Positions 22,561 to 34,262 are shown, counted from the first letter of the stretch. The stretch: 64,000 bases of DNA from Muscardinus avellanarius (GCA_963383645.1 OY726560.1:66209823-66273822); one strand, 5' to 3'. The notes: generated by a model not told the origin, from the letters alone. A program made the numbers and translations.

Positions 22561-24009
22561 CCCCTTTGGGGAGGAAGAGCAAGCAGAGCCAGGCAAGGTG
22601 CTGAGTCATCTCCTCACACCCGGGTAGGAATCACACCTCTGGCAACCCCCTCCTCCCCATTTCTCTACATCTTCCCACCCTCTCGGCCTTTCTTTCTCTT
22701 GACAATCATCTGGCAGTAAAACTTGTTTTTCACTCTCAACCGTTCTCAGCCATTCTGGCTGCTACTCAGTTAGCCCTGCCCTTACTGGTATCTGATTTTG
22801 CTCTGGCACTCCATGGGGGTCTAAATATTTCCTCCCCTCAACTCCGATGTGTTCCAGCAAAGCATCATACCCTCTCTCTCTCCTTGAAAGCTTAGCCAAC
22901 CCCTCCCCATGGTCCTCTCTGCTATTAATAAATGCACGTGTGCAGCATCTAGGCTGATCCCCTCCTGCTCATGCAAACCTTAATGCCCTGAAATCTTAAT
23001 GTAATCATACTCATTTAAGAACGCACTCATTTGTCCTTGGCTCCATTTTCCCAGAAATGACTGGCACAGGAAGCCTGTTCATAAGGGCAGTTGGCATGGG
23101 GACCACTTGGCGAGTCTTGGGGAATCATTTTGGTTACAGTCTTGTCTGCCAAGTCTGTATTCCCCGCTGACCCAGTTTGGATTTTAAATTTCCATCAAGA
23201 CCACCTGCCTGGTGTTAATTAGTTATGGTTTCTTGTTTTATATGCAAACTTGTTTTAATGTCCATGAACTGGCATAGCCTCTTGGGCTTCTTCCTGGTTC
23301 TACTGCACAAGCAGCATTCTTAACTAACCCAACCATTTGTACTCCAATGACATGCTAGAGCCAGAATGGCAGAGTACCAGCAAAACTCCAAGGATGGAGA
23401 TTGAAAAGTCAAAGGAAACACAATTTGTGTATTTTTTTCTGTTCATTGCTTTTGATGTCGAAACCTTGAATTTATAATTTAGGGAAGTTCTTTCTTGCCC
23501 TCCACCCCATATATACCTTATATCCCCTAGTAGTATCCACACTAAGAAAACCATATGGAGCAGCAAAAACTACTTTTAGTGCTATTCTGGACATCTCTAT
23601 AATTTTTGCTCATTTTTGTTATATTTAGTTGCAATTAAGAAATCAAACCAATTGGCTTTCCTCTTTACCTGAAGTGGGAGGAGGAAATTATAGTAGCTTT
23701 ACTTTAGCGTGAAAAATCTCAGGTAAAATGTTACTTTCCTTCATTCATGTGAGCATGCTCTCAGAAGACAAGTATGACAAGATAACTTTCAAATATTCAT
23801 CCTAGATTTTTCTTCAACCCATGATATAAGAATAAATATAAGCACATTAGATGGCAGACATAAGAGGAGCCTACAGTAAAGATTTGACACTGATGCATAA
23901 ATGAAATGAGATAAAAGAATCCCTTTTCCCACCAGGGGTCAAAAGTAAAACTTGAATCTGAGGAATAATCAAGAGTCATTGGCTCTCAAAAAAGAGCTTG
24001 AGTCTGTAG
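22561..24009. other. unassigned non-coding DNA
   Basis: No gene, RNA gene or classifiable repeat recognised. Confidence 0.45.
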
Positions 24010-24167
24010 GCATACGGTGGTCTGAATGTTTGTGTCTCCCCAAGTTCATGTGTTAAAACCTAATCATCAGTGCAATGGAATTAGACGCTAGGGCCTTTGG
24101 GATTAGATCAGGCCATGAGGGTGGAGTCCTGGCAAGTGTGATTAAAGCGTTTATAAAAAGGGACCCC

Positions 24168-24352
24168 GAGCCAGGCACGGTAGCGCACACTTGTAATCCC
24201 AGCATTCGGGAGGCTGAGACAGGAGGATTGTGGTTCGAGGACAGCCTCAGCTACTTAGTGAGGCCCTCTGCAACTCAGTGAGACCCTGTTTAAAAAATAA
24301 AAAGTAGCTCGAAGGTAGAATGCCCCTGAGTTCCATCCCCAGTACTGAAAAA

Positions 24353-24395
<43 letters not shown>
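24168..24395 (+). mobile_element. dimeric SINE (type 1) with (GA)n tail, in MLT1
   Basis: GAGCCAGGCACGGTAGCGCA ... CTCAGCTACTTAGTGAGGCC ... AGTAGCTCGAAGGTAGAATG ... TTCCATCCCCAGTACTG. Its A-tail is expanded to about 20 GA units (24356-24399). Flanked by GGGACCCC (24160-24167) and GAGACCCC (24396-24403). Confidence 0.93.
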
Positions 24396-24401
<6 letters not shown>

Positions 24402-24403
24402 CC

Positions 24404-24524
24404 AACCCCAAGGGAAACACACAGTGTCATGTGCGTGTATGTTTCTATCACTCACCATATTTCCTCATTATGACATATAATTACAATGCACCAATAAAAT
24501 AATAAAATATATAAAATAAATAAA
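24404..24524 (+). mobile_element. short 5'-truncated L1 3' end
   Basis: Only about 120 bp: GTGTCATGTGCGTGTATGTT, CTCATTATGACATATAATTA, then CAATGCACCAATAAAATAAT, the 3' signature of the young L1s in this window. GAGACCCC stands on both sides (24396-24403, 24525-24532), so it used the same target as the preceding SINE. Confidence 0.88.
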
Positions 24525-24715
24525 GAGACCCCAGAGAAATCCATCATTCCTTTTGCCGTGTGAGGTTATTCCACGAAGGAAGTCATCTACGAACCACAAA
24601 GAAGGCCGTCTGCAATCGCAGAATCTTGGACTTCCAGCACTCAGGAGTGTAATACATTTCTTGTTTATAAGCCAGTTGGTTTATGGCACTTTGTCATAGC
24701 AGGCTAAATAAAGAC

Positions 24716-26049
24716 ATTTTGTTTTTCAATTTGTTATTTTTTGCATACTTTTGGACAAGGATTAAAGATAGAAAACCTAAACCGATACCTTTCTTGTTTT
24801 TATATTGACTTGTGTTGCCTGCCACAGAGATTCCTCATCACATGTAGAATGCCTGTTTGGGGAAGTGAAAAGGGAAAGTCATCTTCACTGAAATGAAGAA
24901 ATGTTGCTATTTTTTCCATGTGCCCCAGACTATCTGATCTTATGTTCTGCCATGCCAATGACTAAATTCCAGGCTAAAGTGATTGGACAAGAGAGGGTGT
25001 GGAGTTACTTTTCTGTCATAATTTAATGGACAATTTTCTGGGTGCTAAGTATTAAATGGTTTTAGGAAATGATGGATAGCACCAGTCTCAGGAACTGGAA
25101 GGATTCCATTCACTTCTCCAGCGGCGCTCTTTCATGTCCACAAAGAACCAGGGACTAGCCGGCAACAGGAAAAGCCATTGGCCAGTGCGTCCTCACCTTC
25201 CCCATAAGGCTTCATTCTAGCGCTAGCCGCAGGATGCCTCTCTCTGGATGTGGCGAGGGAAGAAGCTGTGACATGAAGATCGCTCGGCTGGAGCCAAATC
25301 AGATTGGAAAAAAAAGCTAGCTTGCTGCTGGATGACAAACATAAAGATGTACTGTCTAAAAGCCAATGGTCTTTCTTTTGCTTGAAGTAAATGAATTACT
25401 GAAATGCAGTTCCCTGGGGCACTGTTTGGAAGATAAACATACCAACTTGCCATAGTCAGTATAGTCCAAATATGCTTTCATATAGTATGTACGCTACTTC
25501 ATAATCTGTATTTTATACCTTATGCATATCAATAAGTTATGCCCTCTTCTAGAGGTAATGATGGAGTTTATGAGAGATTTAGCTACACTGTGTGGTGACT
25601 AGTGGTATCAGTTAGATGTTGCTGTAATAATTCCTGGCATGGCAGAGGTTTGCAGCCTATCGGAATTTACATTCATCTCTTTAATGAGATTTTGTTAAAA
25701 TGTAATTCTAGTATGATTAGAGAGGAAGAGCTATTCCGTTCAAATTATAGCACTATATCCCTTCATTTAATCAATATTCTCTTCAAGGACAGATATATTG
25801 GCTCACATTTAGGCAGGCAATGAAACATTGCCATATGCCACGTACAATTGTCTGACACATCCATTTCTTACTTTCTCCTGCTGCTCTGAGCTAAATTATT
25901 TTACCTTCTGAGAACTAACCAAAATTTCCTTTTGTAGGTGTCATTTGCTTTTCCAATAATCACCATTTTGCTGTTAATTTCTCTCCTAAATCACCTTATT
26001 ATCTAGTATACTGATTTCAAATACTTTGCTTGTTTGCTTATTCATTTAT
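24716..26049. other. unassigned non-coding DNA
   Basis: No gene or repeat recognised with confidence. Confidence 0.4.
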
Positions 26050-26237
26050 TTTTGTGGTATTGGGGATAGAATCCAGGGGCATTCTACCTCTGAGGTCCAC
26101 TCCCAGTTCAATTTTTTATTCTTTATTTTGAAACAGTTATGGAGAGCCTCACAAGTTGCTGAGGCTGCAAACCTGTGATCCTCCTATCTCAGCCTCCCAA
26201 GTACTAGGATTATAAGCATGCACCACCATGCCTGGCT
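26050..26237 (-). mobile_element. dimeric SINE (type 1)
   Basis: Antisense: TGTGGTATTGGGGATAGAAT, GCATTCTACCTCTGAGGTCC, linker TTTTTTATTCTTTATTTTGA, then CTCAGCCTCCCAAGTACTAG and GCACCACCATGCCTGGC. Confidence 0.94.
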
Positions 26238-27693
26238 TCAAACACTTTTTGTTTCTTTTAATTGGTAATTTCTATTTTCTTCATAACAAAGACCAGTGTT
26301 TGAATGTGTGGCATCTACAGTAGTTAAAAGTGCTATATTCATATTTGTATTGCATTTATTTTCCTACTAAGTAAAGATCTTATTGCTTAAAAATCTTTTC
26401 AAAAATGTAACTTTCAAGTTCTGAATCAGTAAATATTTTCTTTCATACTTTTCTTGAAAATATGAGACAAAATGGTTGATCTGCCATAAAGAAGCTACTA
26501 TTTGACTGAAGTTTAACTTATATTTCAAAACCTTCATATGAAAAATATTATACTCCCTTAAAAGTCTTCCTTAATTCTCTCTGAAATGAAGCACAGTATA
26601 CAGATATATGGATGGATATCCCTTTTAAAAAACACAACAGATTCAGCAAACTAAGAAAGGATATTTAAAAACAAAGAAACTCTAAGAACTATATGAATAA
26701 GTTACTCTATTCATTAAATATTGAAGAAGAATAAGGAAAAAGATAGGACAAACTAAGTGTGAATAGCTATTGTCTAAAGGCAGGATAATCAGAGCACCCA
26801 TAGTGTTATCTTTAGGAATGGAAAGAGAGAGACGATATAAGCTGGCTATAGATAGCAATTCTTTTTCAGCCAAAAATAGTAGATACTGTCAAAAAGAAAC
26901 ATGAAAAAGCCAAACAAAAAAGTAGCTATTAGCAAGACAACTCCAAATATTTGGCAAAAATCTGCAACTAGAACCCAAGCCTGACACTAGAAGTGATTAT
27001 AAAAGAATCACTAAAGGGATTATTGATTTGTAACTTGGTACTTAAATTTATTTCATTCTTGGTCTGCATCTCTGTAGTATCCCTGAGTTTTTAAATATAA
27101 AAATTGTTCAATATTTAAGTGTTCTTAAAACCAGTAAAAACTGAATATCGTTATAAGTCTATCCTGGCTACGCTGAGCCATCCTGCCTTTTCTGCCTGTG
27201 TGTCCCACTGCACATAGGATGGTAACTGCCTTCTCTGCAAGCAAAATGTGTAGGAGGACTAATAGTTTTCCAATGATCTGGCTTTATGTGACAGCAAATT
27301 TTATAGACAGACATATAAAAGAAGGAGTAAACTCATAACCCCCATTATGTAAACTACAGAAGATAAGTACTATCGTTTCTTATGGTTTGGGATTAAACTA
27401 CCAGTATCAAAGGAGTCTTTGTATTGTTTTTCTTGGTAAATGTCTTGTTCTTATCCATTTTGATTTTCTAAGTAAGTGTCCCTTGTGTCAATACTATGTA
27501 TTGTCAAAATACTATCTCAGCCTGGTCCCCAAACAAACCAACTCAAAATGAATTTAAGTCTCAGAACAGACTCAATGGAGATAACTAAGGCCTAGAAACA
27601 TAACATTTGTGGTTAAAAAGGTTTTCTCTTAATAATTCTTTTCAATGAAACAAAGATTTGTAATTTTTTGTTTTGTTTTACACTAAGTAAATT
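26238..27693. other. unassigned AT-rich DNA
   Basis: No gene or classifiable repeat recognised over 1.45 kb. Confidence 0.45.
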
Positions 27694-27904
27694 TATTTTT
27701 TTCTGTGGTACTGGGGATGGAACCCAGGGGCTTTCTACCTCCAGGCTACACTCCCAGACCTATTTTATATTTTATTTGGAAACAGAGTCTCACTAAGTTG
27801 CTGAGAACCTCACCAAGAAGTTGAGGCTGGCTTTGAACTTGTGCGATCCTCCCGTCTCAGCCTCCCAAGTACTGGGATTACAAGCATGCACCACCACGCC
27901 CAGC
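27694..27904 (-). mobile_element. dimeric SINE (type 1)
   Basis: Antisense: TGTGGTACTGGGGATGGAAC, then GAAACAGAGTCTCACTAAGT, CTCAGCCTCCCAAGTACTGG, GCACCACCACGCCCAGC. Left T-rich tail. Confidence 0.94.
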
Positions 27905-28090
27905 TATACTATGGTATTTTAAAATAAATAATAGAATTACCATACTTTTAAATCCCCTGAGAAGTCAAGAATTCATATGCAACAATTATTTCTTATTTTT
28001 CTTAAAAATATACCTTTGCATTTATTTTTAATTGATATATAATAATTGTGCATGTTTGTGGCATACAGTTTGACCTTTTTATTTAGTTTT
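27905..28090. other. short AT-rich spacer
   Basis: Nothing recognised between two SINEs. Confidence 0.4.
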
Positions 28091-28248
28091 ATTTTTTGTG
28101 GTACTAAGGATTGAACCCAGGGGCATTCTACCTTTAAGCTATATCCCCAGCTCTATTTTTTTTTTTTTGAAACAATATCTTGCAAAATTGCTGAGGGCCT
28201 CATTGAAGTGCCTGTCTCAGCCTCCCCAGTACTGGGATTATACATGCT
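28091..28248 (-). mobile_element. dimeric SINE (type 1), B1 half shortened
   Basis: Antisense: TTGTGGTACTAAGGATTGAA, GCATTCTACCTTTAAGCTAT, CTCAGCCTCCCCAGTACTGG. It stops at GGGATTATACATGC without the B1 start, with an internal loss around 28205. Confidence 0.88.
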
Positions 28249-28582
28249 ACAGTGTGACGTTTCTAAACATGTATATTGTACGTAAGTAATAATTAAGTCA
28301 GAGTAGTTGACATACCCATCACCTTGGATATTTATTATTTCTTTGTCTGGGAACATTTAAAATCCCTCTTCTAGCTATTTTGAAATACACATTGCAATTT
28401 TCTCTGAATTCTACCCAGTAGAGCAAAATTGCCCCGGCCCCTCCCCCGCGGCCATCTGAGCCTGTGCTGCTTTGCCCTTTTTTCTGCCCCTCCCCTAGTT
28501 ACCTCTCATTCATTCATGGAGCCTGTCTTAAAGAACTCACTGCACTGTTTTATAGAACAATTTAGGTTGAGAAACGTTGGTA
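28249..28582. other. unassigned non-coding DNA
   Basis: Nothing recognised. Confidence 0.4.
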
Positions 28583-28869
28583 TTGGTTGAGCAGCCCTAA
28601 TTCAAAAATAAAAAGTCGTAAATGTGCCCAAATCTGAGATTTCTTGAGCACCAACTTAAAGTCACAAGTGGAAAATTCTACATCTCATCCCACATGATGG
28701 GTCATACTCAAATTGCAGATGCACTCAAAATATTGTTTAAAATTACTTCTGGATGTTATACTTAAACCTGAGTCCCATTCACTAAACAAATGCAAATATT
28801 CCAATTTTTTAAATTCAAAATTACAACATTTCTAATCTTAAGCTTTTCGGATAAGGGATACTCAACCTA
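28583..28869. mobile_element. fossil Tigger-like DNA transposon (short, non-autonomous)
   Basis: The ends are inverted copies: TTGGTTGAGCAGCCCTAATT at the left and ATAAGGGATACTCAACC at the right, with TA-type flanks. The interior contains ACATGATGGGTCATACTCAA and TTTCTAATCTTAAGCTTTTC. It matches the style of Tc1/mariner-Tigger MITEs whose ends read GGTTGAGCATCCCTAATCC. No transposase remains. Confidence 0.7.
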
Positions 28870-29183
28870 TGTGTAGTAGCAAATAACTATAATATCTAGG
28901 ATGTTGTAAGAGGTAAATAGGAAAGACAAACAAAAAAACTGCTAAGTTATCGAAAAAGATATATCCAAATTATGTTATACCGAAACATCAAAACACCTGA
29001 ATAACCTAAATTGTCATTTATTGTCACCTATATCACACAGACTTGGTCAATTTAAGAGACAGATTTTACAAGTTCACTTAAGTTTTACATATTATAATTC
29101 CATCTATTTAATGGTCATACATTTATAATTCAACCACATGTAGAATTTTTCACTATATTTTAAAAAAATATTTAAAAAAAAAT
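28870..29183. other. unassigned AT-rich DNA
   Basis: Nothing recognised. Confidence 0.4.
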
Positions 29184-29377
29184 TTTTGTTGTTGTTGTTG
29201 TTGTTTGGTTTTTGCTAGGGATTGAAGCCAAAAGCATTCTACCTCCAAGATACACTCACCCTCACCCTCCCACTTTGGTTTTTTAAACAGGTCTCACTAA
29301 GTTGCTGAGGCTGGCCTTGAACATGCTATTATGTTTCAGCCTCCCAAGTACTGGAATTACAGGCAGGCACCACCACT
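29184..29377 (-). mobile_element. dimeric SINE (type 1) with (TTG)n tail
   Basis: A (TTG)n tail at 29184-29207, then antisense ID half (GCTAGGGATTGAAGCCAAAA) and B1 half (TCTCACTAAGTTGCTGAGGC, CAGCCTCCCAAGTACTGGAA). Confidence 0.9.
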
Positions 29378-29491
29378 ATGAAGCATAAAAAGTCCTTTTT
29401 CTAACATTTTTCTTGATTTAAAAAAGCATGGTTTTAATCAGCTTTACTAGTAATGAAACAATTTTCTAAGAACCTGGCCCAGATAGTCTAC
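29378..29491. other. short spacer
   Basis: Nothing recognised. Confidence 0.4.
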
Positions 29492-29497
29492 CTAATA

Positions 29498-29915
29498 TGT
29501 CGGGGCCCACTCGGCTGGACCGAGATGGCACCCAGGCTTGTTGCCAGCGTGGATTCAAGATGGCGCCTAGGCTTGCAGCCAAGTCATGAGACTCACAAGA
29601 TGGACGTCTCCTTGAGCATGCGCAGTGTGCCATGCTACGTGCCTGCAGAATGATCAGTGACGCCTACCACCAGCCTGCCTATTAGAAAGTCAGAAGTGTG
29701 CATGCCCTAGCTGTGGAAGCTTGGGGTTGGTAGGAAATAGAGGGAGGGATTTTGATGCTGATATATATTGTGCTTGTTGTACGCATTGTCAGACATATTA
29801 GAAGAAGGAAGAAGAGACATATTAAGGATCCATTAAAGAAGAATTCATATTTCAGCTGAAGAGGTGTCTGTGTCGTTCTCTAAGCCCCTGCGGGTCGGAG
29901 TCTTAGGGGACGATA
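29498..29915 (+). mobile_element. solo LTR of a class II (ERVK-like) endogenous retrovirus
   Basis: 418 bp starting TGTCGGGGCCC and ending GGGGACGATA, which pair as imperfect inverted ends. Flanked by the perfect 6-bp duplication CTAATA (29492-29497, 29916-29921), the length typical of betaretrovirus-like ERVs. A GC-rich left part holds two GAGATGGC/AAGATGGCGCC boxes (YY1-like). A TATATAT run lies near 29760 and an ATTAAA poly(A)-type signal near 29832. No internal retroviral genes are present, so the provirus was lost by LTR-LTR recombination. Confidence 0.85.
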
Positions 29916-29947
29916 CTAATACATACAACTCAAAAAGTATCAATTAA

Positions 29948-32365
29948 GGTTCTGGGAAGATGGCGACAGAGAAAACCGGGGCTTACGAGCCCCGCTAACA
30001 ACCAATCTCTATTACCACAAAATCAGCGCCTTTCATAGCCAGAAAACACCATCAGCAGAGAAACAAAAAAAATGTAATTTCAAGGGACAGAGAAAAAGAG
30101 GGCTGGAAAAATGAGACACCAGAAACCAGACCACAGTGCTGGAGCCGGAGCCACAGCATGAAGCGGCGGGCACCATTTTCCCTTGCAGCAAAAGGCTCCA
30201 GAGAGGAGGAGAACTCATAACGGAGCTCAGAACCAGAGAGGAGATACGTCGGCCTTACGGCCGAGGACGCAGCAGCAGCGCCTTACTGACGGCGGCAGCG
30301 ACGAGCTCACTGGATGGCACCAGACCAATGCTCTCAACAGCCCACCAGGCTCCAGAGAGGAGCGGCAGACAGCGAACCGAGGTGAGCAGCTGCGGATCAG
30401 CCGGGAGGAATTCGGCAGATTTCTCGGCGCAGGGAGCATCTAAAGCTCCCAGGGGCTGGGCTCGGCACACCTTGCAGGGACTCAGAGCGGAGCTCAAAAA
30501 CAGAAAAGAAATATGCCAGCCTCACGGCCAAGGGCGTGGCAGTGGCGCCATATTGCCACCTGCGGCAGCAGCAGCGAATTCACCAAGTCCACGACAGCTC
30601 CATCTGCGCACTCAACAACAGTGAGTCAAATTGTGGCCCCTGGAGGAGAAATCCCAGTACTGTACTCCTAGGGACTTGACCCAGTGGGGGAGTGGTGGTG
30701 GCAGAGATATCACACCATAGGAGAATGCCCAACCTGGCACCCCCCCATGGTCTAAAGCAGCCTCGATTGACTCCCAGGGTCTGAGACTCTGCGATACAAC
30801 CCAGTAAAGGAGTAGTGGGGACTGAGATACCACAGACTCGAGATCCAGAGCACCTTAAGTGAAGTTCAGGAAACTTATAGAACTCCCTTTAGACAGGATC
30901 GGTGAAGAGGATCCCCACGCCACATAATTGTCAAAATGACCAATGTGGAAGCCAAGCAGAGAATCTTAAAGGCAACAAAAACAAAGGGCCAAGTCACATT
31001 CAGAGGCAAACCAATTAGAATCACTCCAGACTTCCCAAACCAAGTCATGAGAGCCAGAAGGGCTTGGAGTAACATATTCCAAACTCTGAAAGAAAACAAC
31101 TTCCAGCCAAAAATTTCCTACCCAGCAAAACTTTCTATCAAATTAGATGGGGAAATAAGAAACTTCCATGACAAACAGAAACTGAAGGAATTTATGTCTT
31201 CAAAACCAGTGCTAGAGAAAATACTCAATGAGATTAACTACAAAGAAGAAATAGGTAACACACACCAGAACCAGAGAAACAAGATTTTCCATCCAACAGA
31301 CAACTAAGACTGGTTATCTGTGGAGATTCATTATTTATGTTAGTCTTTTACCTATCTCTAAATTGTATTGTTTGCTTTTATTGTTGCTAATTTTTAGGAT
31401 TTCTAGTTGTGAAAATATTAATATACCTTCAGATATAGCATTTGGAAATATTTTATCCCATTCTATCAGTAACTTTTTACTCTGTTTACATTGTCTTTGG
31501 ATATACAATATTTTTTTATTTTTTTAGGGAGTTTATTTACCCTTTTGTTGCCTGTGCCGTTGAAATCATATCCAAGAAATCACTGCCAATTTCAATGTTG
31601 TTATGTTTTATGACCCAGATTTTCTCCTAAAAGTTTATAGTCTTAAGATTTATATTTAGGTCTTTTATCTATTTTGAGTTAATATTTGTATATGGTGTTA
31701 GGTAAGGGTCCAATTTTATTCTTTTCCATGTAATTATTATTTTTCAACAATATTTAGTTTAAAAATTAGTATTTCCTCCACCAAATGTTCATGGAAGCCT
31801 TGTCAAAAATAACTTGACAATATATGGAAGAATTTATCTCTAGGCTTTTATTTAACTCCAATGGTTTATATATCTGCCTTTAGAACAGTACTACACTGTT
31901 TCAATTATTGTAGCTTTATATGGTTTGAAATCAGAAAATATACATCTTCTAGCTTTGTTCTTCTTCGAGATTGTTTTGGGTATCTAGAGTCCATATTCCA
32001 TATTAGGATAGATTTTTTCTGAAAAATAAATAAATAAATGTATGATAGTTTCACCTAAAAAAAAAAATATTCTCTGGTAAGAAAGAAAGCAAAAAGAAAT
32101 ATTGAAATGTTATCTTTAAGTCATCAAAAGCTTGGTATCAGACAAATGAATCTGTTATGTGAGATTATCATTTTTAATTTTGGATAAATTGTTTTAATAC
32201 TAGATGTCAACCACTAAGCCAAGCATGGGAAGGAGGGATGGGGAGGGAACGGGGTGGGGATCGGGTGGGGACTAACTGGGCGATGTGTGCATGTATGTCT
32301 ACAAAAGTATTTTCTTTATACCTTTATGATGTATGAATACAGTGCACCAATAAAATATAAATTTA
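29948..32365 (+). mobile_element. rearranged ORF1-only LINE, copy C (deleted ORF1)
   Basis: Same family as copies A and B but on the plus strand, flanked by the perfect 16-bp duplication AAAAAGTATCAATTAA (29932-29947, 32366-32381). Order: 5' region 29948 to about 30865 opening GGTTCTGGGAAGATGGCGAC; ORF1 remainder to 31307; inverted ORF2 piece about 31310-32200; L1 3' UTR with GTCAACCACTAAGCCAAGCA and a G-rich tract; terminal GTGCACCAATAAAA and tail. The ORF1 start and coiled coil are missing: AAGTGAAGTT joins directly to CAGGAAACTTATAGAACTCC near 30865, a loss of roughly 0.5 kb relative to A and B. Two blocks opening AGGCTCCAGAGAGGAG (about 30186 and 30348) indicate a duplicated monomer in the 5' region. 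Confidence 0.94.
30868..31307 (+). pseudogene. L1 ORF1p C-terminal half in copy C
   Basis: Only the end of the RRM-like part and the C-terminal domain remain. The open part 30936-31307 runs from MTNVEAKQRILKATKTKG through NQVMRARRAWSNIFQTLKEN to NYKEEIGNTHQNQRN and its natural stop. The preceding arginine-rich RTPFRQDR-type stretch carries a TGA (near 30904). Lacking the coiled coil, it could not trimerise. Confidence 0.9.
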
Positions 32366-32381
32366 AAAAAGTATCAATTAA

Positions 32382-34087
32382 AAAATCCAAGTAACATAGC
32401 AATAAAAGATTGATACAAGATTTCTATAAAACCTATTGCAACTTTATATAAGACACTGTTGTTGGGATAGAGAATAATGTTAGGCTTTCTTTCTATTAAT
32501 CCTTCAGTGGATAAGATTTATTTTTATGTAAAATTCAAGGAAAAAATAAAACTTGACTAGTTATCAATTCATTATAAAGGGAGTTATGTGGTTTTTACAA
32601 TGAGGTTAAAGCAAAATGCTTTTGGAATTTTCAGAATCTACAGAAATGGAAAGAAGCTTGACCAAATTTGAAATTTTTTTAAGGAATTAAAAAATTGGGG
32701 TGGGGGTGTCGGATACCATTTTGAAATGTATGTGCCTACTGTCTGCCAGGGTCTCTTTTGCTTACCAGTGGCAAAAACTCCCCAAAGGTCACCCAACCCT
32801 GATTTAAGACGTTATTCCAGACTCGTTCTTCTAAATGTTCATTATAAAAAGAGACAAATTCTTTTTTTTTTTGGCAAAATGATGAAAAGAAGATGGGAGA
32901 TGGGAAGGAATTGCTTTCCTCAGGGAGACAGCAGACTTTCTACCTGCTGTTCCCAGAGGGGGAAAAATAGGTTCCCCTCCCCCCACAACATACAATAGGT
33001 TATTTTTACTCTGTCTTTCTTCACCAACTCATTAAATGAACAGCTCCCCCTACAATTTAGTGTTTACTAAATACGAAATACAATTTAGTATATCTAAGCT
33101 AAATCCTAGAAATACACATGTGGTAACCCTGCTAGTGTCACAGACCATTTGACAAGAAACAGAGCAGGGGCTACGGAAGCAGCATGATCTGAACTGCACG
33201 TACCAGAGATGACACCGAGCTCCACCAGATGTGTGATGCTGTGCCACTGGGAGGCTGGGATGACATCAGAGACAGGGTCAGGCCCTCCAGATGCTCAGCG
33301 GGACACGAAGGCAAATCAGGAGACAATGGCTGTGTGAGAAGCTCTGAACTAAAGGAACATATTGAGTTTCTTGGAGTCACTGCAGAAGGAAAAGCTACCA
33401 CAGAGGTGGCAGAGGAGGCAGCTGAGACCAGAAGGATGAGTAGAGCTTTTCATTTGAACAGGAAAACAAAGGATGATGGAGACCAGAGTCACGGGAGAGC
33501 GGGGCAGAGCTAGTAAAACAGCAATATCTTCATAAATGGGTGAATTCTTGTTTTACCAAGGCTGTTTACAGAACATAGCACCTTAAAAACCAGTCTCCCA
33601 CCAGAGTAAAGAGCAAATATTTTCCCCACTGCCCAGCAAAGATTATGTCTACTTCTGGTGCAAAGTTTGGACAGGCTTTCTTGCAACTCATTATAGAAGT
33701 TAGGGGGTGCTCAGTGTCCCTCCATAAAACAAACCTGCTGCAAGCACAACACCCACCTGAACCTACCTACAGCATCTCCATAGAACATGGGCGTCAAGGG
33801 AAACCAACATAGTCCTGAAGCTTGTGAGGTTTGTTCTGACATAAAAAGTGAGAAAGCTCCTTGTCGGTGATCCAAGAGGCTTCAGCACCATGATATGTGG
33901 CAGGCAAATGTGTTAGCTGACAGAACAAAAATTTCACTGACAAAAAATCAAATCGCAGCTCATTCACAATTCTTAGAGGATGGGTAGTAACACCACTGAG
34001 TAATATAGAAAGTAAAAAGGGATGAAGTGGAAATTTGGAGGAAGATAATGAGTTTTTTGTTCTTGTTGAAATGAAAATGGTTATGAA
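32382..34087. other. unassigned non-coding DNA
   Basis: No gene or repeat recognised. A 94-codon plus frame at 33229-33513 is charged and resembles no family I know. Confidence 0.45.
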
Positions 34088-34262
34088 AGCCAAGCATGAT
34101 GGCACATGCCTGTAACCCCAGTACTGGGAAGCTGAGACGGGAAGATTGCAGAATTGAGGATAGCCTCAGCAATTTAGAGACCCTGTTTCAAAATAAAAAA
34201 GTTAAATGGGCTGGGAGTATAACTCAGAGGTAGAACACCCCTGAGTTCCATCCCCAGAAAAA
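34088..34262 (+). mobile_element. dimeric SINE (type 1)
   Basis: AGCCAAGCATGATGGCACAT, TGTAACCCCAGTACTGGGAA, GACCCTGTTTCAAAATAAAA, GGCTGGGAGTATAACTCAGA, GAGTTCCATCCCCAG. Confidence 0.94.

Larger units (their letters stand above)
24010..24715 (+). mobile_element. MLT1-type MaLR LTR, split by two insertions
   Basis: The left part (24010-24167) reads GGTGGTCTGAATGTTTGTGT, CCAAGTTCATGTGTTAAAAC, GGGCCTTTGGGATTAGATCA. The right part (24525-24715) reads AGAGACCCCAGAGAAATCCA, AGAATCTTGGACTTCCAGCA, TTGTTTATAAGCCAGTTGGT. The two join exactly at the GACCCC target. Confidence 0.9.

Noticed and set aside
30136..30624. 162-codon plus-strand frame
   Set aside because: Lies wholly in the GC-rich 5' region of ORF1-only LINE copy C. 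The frame is not shared by copies A and B.
33229..33513. 94-codon charged plus-strand frame
   Set aside because: No family resemblance and no flanking splice or promoter evidence that I can defend.
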